NCBI GenBank assembly: GCA_030640585.1
Contig: DAOWIZ010000039.1
Span: 1-42,760 of the forward strand
Direction: 5' to 3'
Length of the DNA: 42,760 bases
From: Thermoplasmata archaeon
GTDB taxonomy: Archaea > Thermoplasmatota > E2 > DHVEG-1
A program made the translations under genes and the position numbers. The notes below the pieces were generated by a model. The model worked only from the letters and a program-made list of their open reading frames with translations. It ran no database searches and had not been told where the DNA came from. How positions within the stretch are numbered: the first letter of the stretch is position 1; the number at the start of each line of letters is the position of its first letter. Of this stretch, positions 38,316 to 42,760 are shown piece after piece.

Positions 38316-38476
38316 ATGATGGGTAGCAACTCCGCCCCATATTCTAATTATTTTTTGGTGAATAACGTTTCTATTACTTAAAGTTAATACATATCTTCAA
38401 AGTAGTAAACTGAAAAATGAAGAAAAATATTATAAAGCCCATTATAAATAAAGATGTCAGGGAGGTTATAATATAT

Positions 38477-38674
38477 ATGGAAATTGAAACCCGACTTATT
38501 AAGAAAGTAGCGAAATTTCCAAGGGTTTGTACAAACTGTAATAATGAGATACCAGTTGGTAACGCATATCATCTTGAAGAAGGAGTTAAAGAGCATGTTC
38601 ACTCCTTGATTGCACGTCAGTATTGTTCTGATTGTTATGCAAAATATGGCGAACGTAAACTACTAAACAAATAA
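38477..38674 (+). CDS. Small zinc-binding protein
   Basis: RVCTNCNNEIPVGNAYHLEEG...RQYCSDCYAKYG paired CxxC. Confidence 0.6.
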   Translation: MEIETRLIKKVAKFPRVCTNCNNEIPVGNAYHLEEGVKEHVHSLIARQYCSDCYAKYGERKLLNK

Positions 38675-38796
38675 AAAAAATCATAAAAATTAGTTTTTTA
38701 GAGTTAAGACTCATTCCATGATCTAAATAGAGTTAAACTAACATAAGACTTTATTTTTAATTTGAAAAACTCTCCTAAAATTCTTCCTTCTGACAC

Positions 38797-38819
38797 ATTC
38801 AAATCCTGGTGGGAGCACT
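38797..38819 (+). repeat. tRNA-Glu-like 3' fragment
   Basis: ATTCAAATCCTGGTGGGAGCACT vs tRNA-Glu(CTC) GTTCAAATCCCGGCGGGAGCACT; directly at the 3' end of the ATPase gene. Confidence 0.55.
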
Positions 38820-40060
38820 TATTCCAATAGCCATTTCCAATAAGGAATAACGTGTATTTTCTTACTATCTTCTATAATGGTTTCTTCCGTATCAAAAGTG
38901 ATAATAGTTCCTTTATCTAAATTAAACTTATTCATTGCAAATTTTAACCCTTCAAGTTCTCTCTTTCTTGTTGATGGATCAGATAGATTATCGGTGACTT
39001 GAATTGCCTGAGTAATATCTCTGCCAGATTTAACCAAAAAGTCACATTCTTTTTTCTCTTCAAAATAAAAAATTTCCTCATGTCTTCTTTTTAATTCTAA
39101 AAAAACTGCATTTTTTAAAATACTTCCTCTGTTTTCACTAAATTGAAAAGACGATGAATTTACCAATCCCGTGTCAACTGCATATACTTTTTTATCATTT
39201 ACAATTTGTTTTTTTATAGATGGATCATACTTATTTATAGTAAAAAATAAATATGCTTCTCTAAGGAAATCGACATAATTTTTAACTTTTGAAGTATTGC
39301 TGAATTCTAGGAGGTTTTTGAGATTATTATAACTTATTTTTTTACTTATATTGCTGAGAAGAAACAAAGAAAGTTCTCTAAAATCTTTTTGATCTCGTAT
39401 TTTGAATCTAACCAGCAAATCTTTTATTATTATATCTCGATAGATTTGATTTAATTCTTCGAAATCTTTTGATTTTGCAATTTCTGGAAATCCACCAAAA
39501 TATAGATAATCTTTAATATGTTGTGAAAGAATTGCTTTTTCTTCTGTCGTAAAAACTTTTTTAAGTTCAAATTTAGAAAACAAAAGATATTCTTTTAAAC
39601 TAAAAGGATATAATTCAATTCTTAAATTTCTTCCGGTAAGGCTTGTTGCAATTTCTGAACTCAATAGAGTCGCATTTGAACCTGTAACAAATATCTTATA
39701 TCCTTCTGTAAACAAACGTCTTGTAAATTTCTCCCATCCCTCAATTACCTGGATTTCATCAAAGAAAAATGTTTTGCTTTTGGGGTCAAAACTAAGAAAT
39801 ATTTCTAATAAATTATTAAAATCACGATAGGTAAAATCTAATAATCGTTCATCTTCGAAGTTAATATAGCTATAATTTTTATAATGTTTTGATAACTGTC
39901 TTAACAATGTCGACTTACCGCATCTTCTTACACCTGTTATTACTATTATTTTAGGAGATGATATGATATTCTTAGAAAGATCTCTATTAACTATATGGAT
40001 ATTTTTTTCAAAGATTTTTCTTTGTTCCATAATTAATTGACTTAATATTGTTTTATCCAT
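38819..40060 (-). CDS. AAA_14/DUF4143-type archaeal ATPase
   Basis: IIVITGVRRCGKSTLLRQLSKHYKNYSYINFEDERL; KTFFFDEIQVIEGWEKFTRRLFTEGYKIFVTGSNATLL; C-terminal nuclease-like ECDFLVKSGRDITQAIQV. Confidence 0.88.
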   Translation of the reverse strand: MDKTILSQLIMEQRKIFEKNIHIVNRDLSKNIISSPKIIVITGVRRCGKSTLLRQLSKHYKNYSYINFEDERLLDFTYRDFNNLLEIFLSFDPKSKTFFFDEIQVIEGWEKFTRRLFTEGYKIFVTGSNATLLSSEIATSLTGRNLRIELYPFSLKEYLLFSKFELKKVFTTEEKAILSQHIKDYLYFGGFPEIAKSKDFEELNQIYRDIIIKDLLVRFKIRDQKDFRELSLFLLSNISKKISYNNLKNLLEFSNTSKVKNYVDFLREAYLFFTINKYDPSIKKQIVNDKKVYAVDTGLVNSSSFQFSENRGSILKNAVFLELKRRHEEIFYFEEKKECDFLVKSGRDITQAIQVTDNLSDPSTRKRELEGLKFAMNKFNLDKGTIITFDTEETIIEDSKKIHVIPYWKWLLE

Positions 40061-40090
40061 GTGTCAATATATGGTCCTTATGGTATATAT

Positions 40091-40141
40091 ATTTTACTAA
40101 AATATACTATATTTTGATTTTGTATTTTACTAAAATATACT
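40091..40141 (-). promoter_or_regulatory. Two palindromic operator-like repeats upstream of the ATPase
   Basis: ATTTTACTAAAATATACT at 40091-40108 and 40124-40141, each containing the palindrome TATTTTA-C-TAAAATA; 33-bp spacing. Confidence 0.55.
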
Positions 40142-40266
40142 TTGTCGTAACTTGCCAGTAAAAATATTCCATGATTTACTATAATATTTGAAACAAAAAA
40201 GTGAAAAATTAGTTTTTTTACACAAAAAGATTTTTGAGTGATATCTATATTAGCATTTCTGATACT

Positions 40267-40349
40267 GCAGGGGTACCCGAGCGGTCAAAGGGGCAGGGCT
40301 TAGGACCCTGTGACGTAGGTCTTCGAGCGTTCGAATCGCTCCCCCTGCA
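40267..40349 (+). tRNA. tRNA-Leu(TAG)
   Basis: GCAGGGG...CAGGG CTTAGGA CCCTG...GAGCGTTCGAATCGCTC CCCCTGC A. Confidence 0.94.
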
Positions 40350-40378
40350 CTATACTTATTTATTTAGGTGGATAAGGT

Positions 40379-40921
40379 TTGAAAATTATAGCATTTGCAG
40401 GTATGCCTTTTTCAGGAAAAAGCGATGCAGTTAAAATTGCAAAAGACAAAGAAATACCTGTTATTCGCATGGGTGATATGGTCTGGGATGAGGTTAGATC
40501 ACGTGATCTTGAACTTTGTGATGAAAACGTAGGATCTGTTGCAAATAAGATGCGGCAAAAACATGGAAAAAACATATGGGCTAAAAGAACTCTTGAAAAA
40601 ATAAAAACGATGGGCCCCTTAGGTGTTTTAATCATCGATGGAATCCGTAACGTTGAAGAGATTGATACTTTTAAAAAAGAACTAGGACAAAATTTCATTG
40701 TTATCGCAATAACAGTTTCAGATGAAATACGGTATCAGCGTGCTATGAACCGTGGCCGGGAAGATGACAGTCAGGATATAAACCTTATAAAAGAAAGAGA
40801 TAAACGAGAACTTGGTTGGGGTCTTGGAAAAGTCATAGATTTAGCAGATATGAAAATTTCAAATGAAGCAGGTATTGAAGATTTCGGAAGAAAGATAAAG
40901 AAAACATTGGATGAAATATAG
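40379..40921 (+). CDS. UPF0200-like P-loop nucleotide kinase
   Basis: TTG start; MKIIAFAGMPFSGKSDAVKIAKDKEIPVIRMGDMVWDEV. Confidence 0.8.
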   Translation: MKIIAFAGMPFSGKSDAVKIAKDKEIPVIRMGDMVWDEVRSRDLELCDENVGSVANKMRQKHGKNIWAKRTLEKIKTMGPLGVLIIDGIRNVEEIDTFKKELGQNFIVIAITVSDEIRYQRAMNRGREDDSQDINLIKERDKRELGWGLGKVIDLADMKISNEAGIEDFGRKIKKTLDEI

Positions 40922-40935
40922 TATAGCAGGTAGTG

Positions 40936-41553
40936 TTATATCTTTGTTTTTTTCTTTTTAAGAAAAAAAGCAGTTAATGTAGTTATTAAAGCAATTGCAA
41001 TTAATGCAATGGCAACGTCTTGTAATGGTATTTTGATTTGATCTTCCACAGTAATTGAAGAAATACCATTATTTGTGGTTTTTTCAGGTGTATCTATATA
41101 GACTCTGATAGCATATTCTTTGTCGATAAAAGAACCTGTGCGTTCGCCTTTTTTAAAGGTTACCCATGTCTCCCAATGTTGTCCAAGGTTTTCATCAACA
41201 TTTGGTATGTTAAGATAAATGTAGAATTCTCCTTTTTCTTTCGGTGGGATAATTATCCATTTTGGTTCTACATCTATCCAGGATAAATCAGATATGTTTG
41301 TTCTATTTGGTCTTATATATGAGATAGGATTTGGATGTTCTTTGTACCATGTAACATTAAAATTGTAGTCATTATTGTTTGTTATTGTGATTTTTTTTGA
41401 TGTGTTTCCATTTATGAAATCATTGTCCATGTTGATTGATATTTCAAGGGGTTGAACAGATATATCTGCAGAGGTTATTGTAGAAAAAATTAGTGGGAAT
41501 AATAGCAGTGCTATTATTGTAAGTGTTTTTTTTATATTCATTGTTTCTTCCAC
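40936..41553 (-). CDS. Secreted, C-terminally membrane-anchored protein
   Basis: Signal peptide, ITITNNNDYNFNVTWYKEHP beta-rich domain, C-terminal TM IALIAIALITTLTAFFLKKKK. Confidence 0.6.
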   Translation of the reverse strand: MEETMNIKKTLTIIALLLFPLIFSTITSADISVQPLEISINMDNDFINGNTSKKITITNNNDYNFNVTWYKEHPNPISYIRPNRTNISDLSWIDVEPKWIIIPPKEKGEFYIYLNIPNVDENLGQHWETWVTFKKGERTGSFIDKEYAIRVYIDTPEKTTNNGISSITVEDQIKIPLQDVAIALIAIALITTLTAFFLKKKKTKI

Positions 41554-41561
41554 ATTAAAAT

Positions 41562-42760
41562 TTATTTTATTTGGTTTTTATCCTTTTTATCAAGTTCTGA
41601 TAAAAGATTATCTACTTTTTTTTCTACCTCATTTAATAACATTTCATCTATCTTTGTTTCAATATCTTTAGAAAATGTTTCTTTTAACTCTGGTTTTGTT
41701 ATATCGGGAGTATCATCTAATTCAACAATCTCTTCTTCTTGAGGAATTGTTATATCTTTGTCTTTACTTATTGGAGTTATTGCAATTTGATCTTCTATCT
41801 GACTAAGTTTATCCATATATTTTATAACATCCTGTTGTATATTTTGGAGCAATATTTTTGTTTGATCGATCATTGCTGCAGCATCTTGATCACCTGCATA
41901 GTCTTTCAAATGTTTTTTTCTAATTGATGGTCTTTCAAATGGGATTTTAAAGCGTTTAGGTATTTTATGAACTCTTCTAGGTTGATATCTACGATAATAC
42001 AAAAAGATAGAGGATATGATAAATATTATTATTGTTAAGAATAGGAATATCCATATGATGAATTGTTCTTTTTCATGAGTAGATATTGATCCATCTGCAA
42101 TATTATAGGTGTAATCCCAGATGGCATCTCCATTTTTGTCGATGAGATAGGTTTCACCTTGTTTTTCTACCGCTGTTGTTGTATCACTGGTTGGATTATA
42201 GAGAATATCATAGATTCCATTCTGAGATGTATCGACAAGATAGTACGCTTCTCCAGTGATATAGATTTTCTTTACGTCTGATTCATCTTTTGGATTTGAT
42301 CCAAGACGAGTTTCTATAGTATCGATTAAATTATCATCGTCATCATCAATATCTCCAGTGTATTTTCCATCAGGTGAATCCTCGTCTGGTACGCCATCAT
42401 TGTCGGTATCAAGTGGATGATCATCTAGGTTAAGAGGATTTGTTCCATATGATTGTTCCATATCGTCACTGTAACCATCGCTATCATCATCAGTATCAAC
42501 AGAGTTAGGTATACCATCACCATCGGTGTCTAATGGATAGTTATTTGGATTATTTGGATCGGTACCATATTTTTGTTCATCTGAGTCTGACCATCCATCA
42601 TCATCTGCATCTATAAATATGGTATCAATTGAAAATGTGATTGAGGCATAATTGCTTGTTGTACCATCAGTACCTTCTGCTTTTACATAAAAGGTGTGGA
42701 CACCATTTGAAATAACATCTGGGGATGTCCAGCTGGTGGTATTATCAACATATATTTCTG
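41562..42760 (-). CDS. Secreted/membrane protein with thrombospondin type-3-like Ca-binding Asp repeats (5' end beyond window)
   Basis: Same frame stays open past the annotated Met to the window edge: ...IDADDDGWSDSDEQKYGTDPNNPNNYPLDTDGDGIPNSVDTDDDSDGYSDDMEQSYGTNP...; TM then cytoplasmic coiled tail. Confidence 0.8.
   Translation of the reverse strand, partial: EIYVDNTTSWTSPDVISNGVHTFYVKAEGTDGTTSNYASITFSIDTIFIDADDDGWSDSDEQKYGTDPNNPNNYPLDTDGDGIPNSVDTDDDSDGYSDDMEQSYGTNPLNLDDHPLDTDNDGVPDEDSPDGKYTGDIDDDDDNLIDTIETRLGSNPKDESDVKKIYITGEAYYLVDTSQNGIYDILYNPTSDTTTAVEKQGETYLIDKNGDAIWDYTYNIADGSISTHEKEQFIIWIFLFLTIIIFIISSIFLYYRRYQPRRVHKIPKRFKIPFERPSIRKKHLKDYAGDQDAAAMIDQTKILLQNIQQDVIKYMDKLSQIEDQIAITPISKDKDITIPQEEEIVELDDTPDITKPELKETFSKDIETKIDEMLLNEVEKKVDNLLSELDKKDKNQIK

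Noticed and set aside
1-42760. CRISPR arrays, cas genes or tandem spacer-repeat structures
   Set aside because: None seen on reading; only paired short repeats were found

Overview
AT-rich archaeal chromosomal window, probably Thermoplasmatota-like (inferred from gene content, not proven). It starts in a truncated 16S rRNA gene on the minus strand. Core genes are nth, tmk-priL, RqcH-pelota, amrS, purM and five tRNAs. Two accessory blocks lie directly 3' of tRNA genes and end in exact short copies of the tRNA 3' end: a ~14 kb block after tRNA-Glu(CTC) with a 17-bp repeat, and a ~7 kb block after tRNA-Met with a 15-bp repeat. I read both as tRNA-targeted genomic islands without a visible integrase. 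The Glu island holds several intact or decaying methylthiotransferase-like radical SAM paralogues that appear to lack a TRAM domain. It also holds a methyltransferase, a CapK/PaaK-like adenylase, a sulfotransferase, a FemAB/GNAT-like protein, two B12-binding-type radical SAM proteins and a decaying IS200/IS605 element. The Met island holds zinc-ribbon membrane proteins, one fused to a predicted papain-like extracellular domain. The initiator tRNA-Met gene near 38.2 kb appears to carry a 32-nt intron inside the acceptor stem (position 4/5) with a complete bulge-helix-bulge. All calls come from reading the sequence; no database search or folding program was run.
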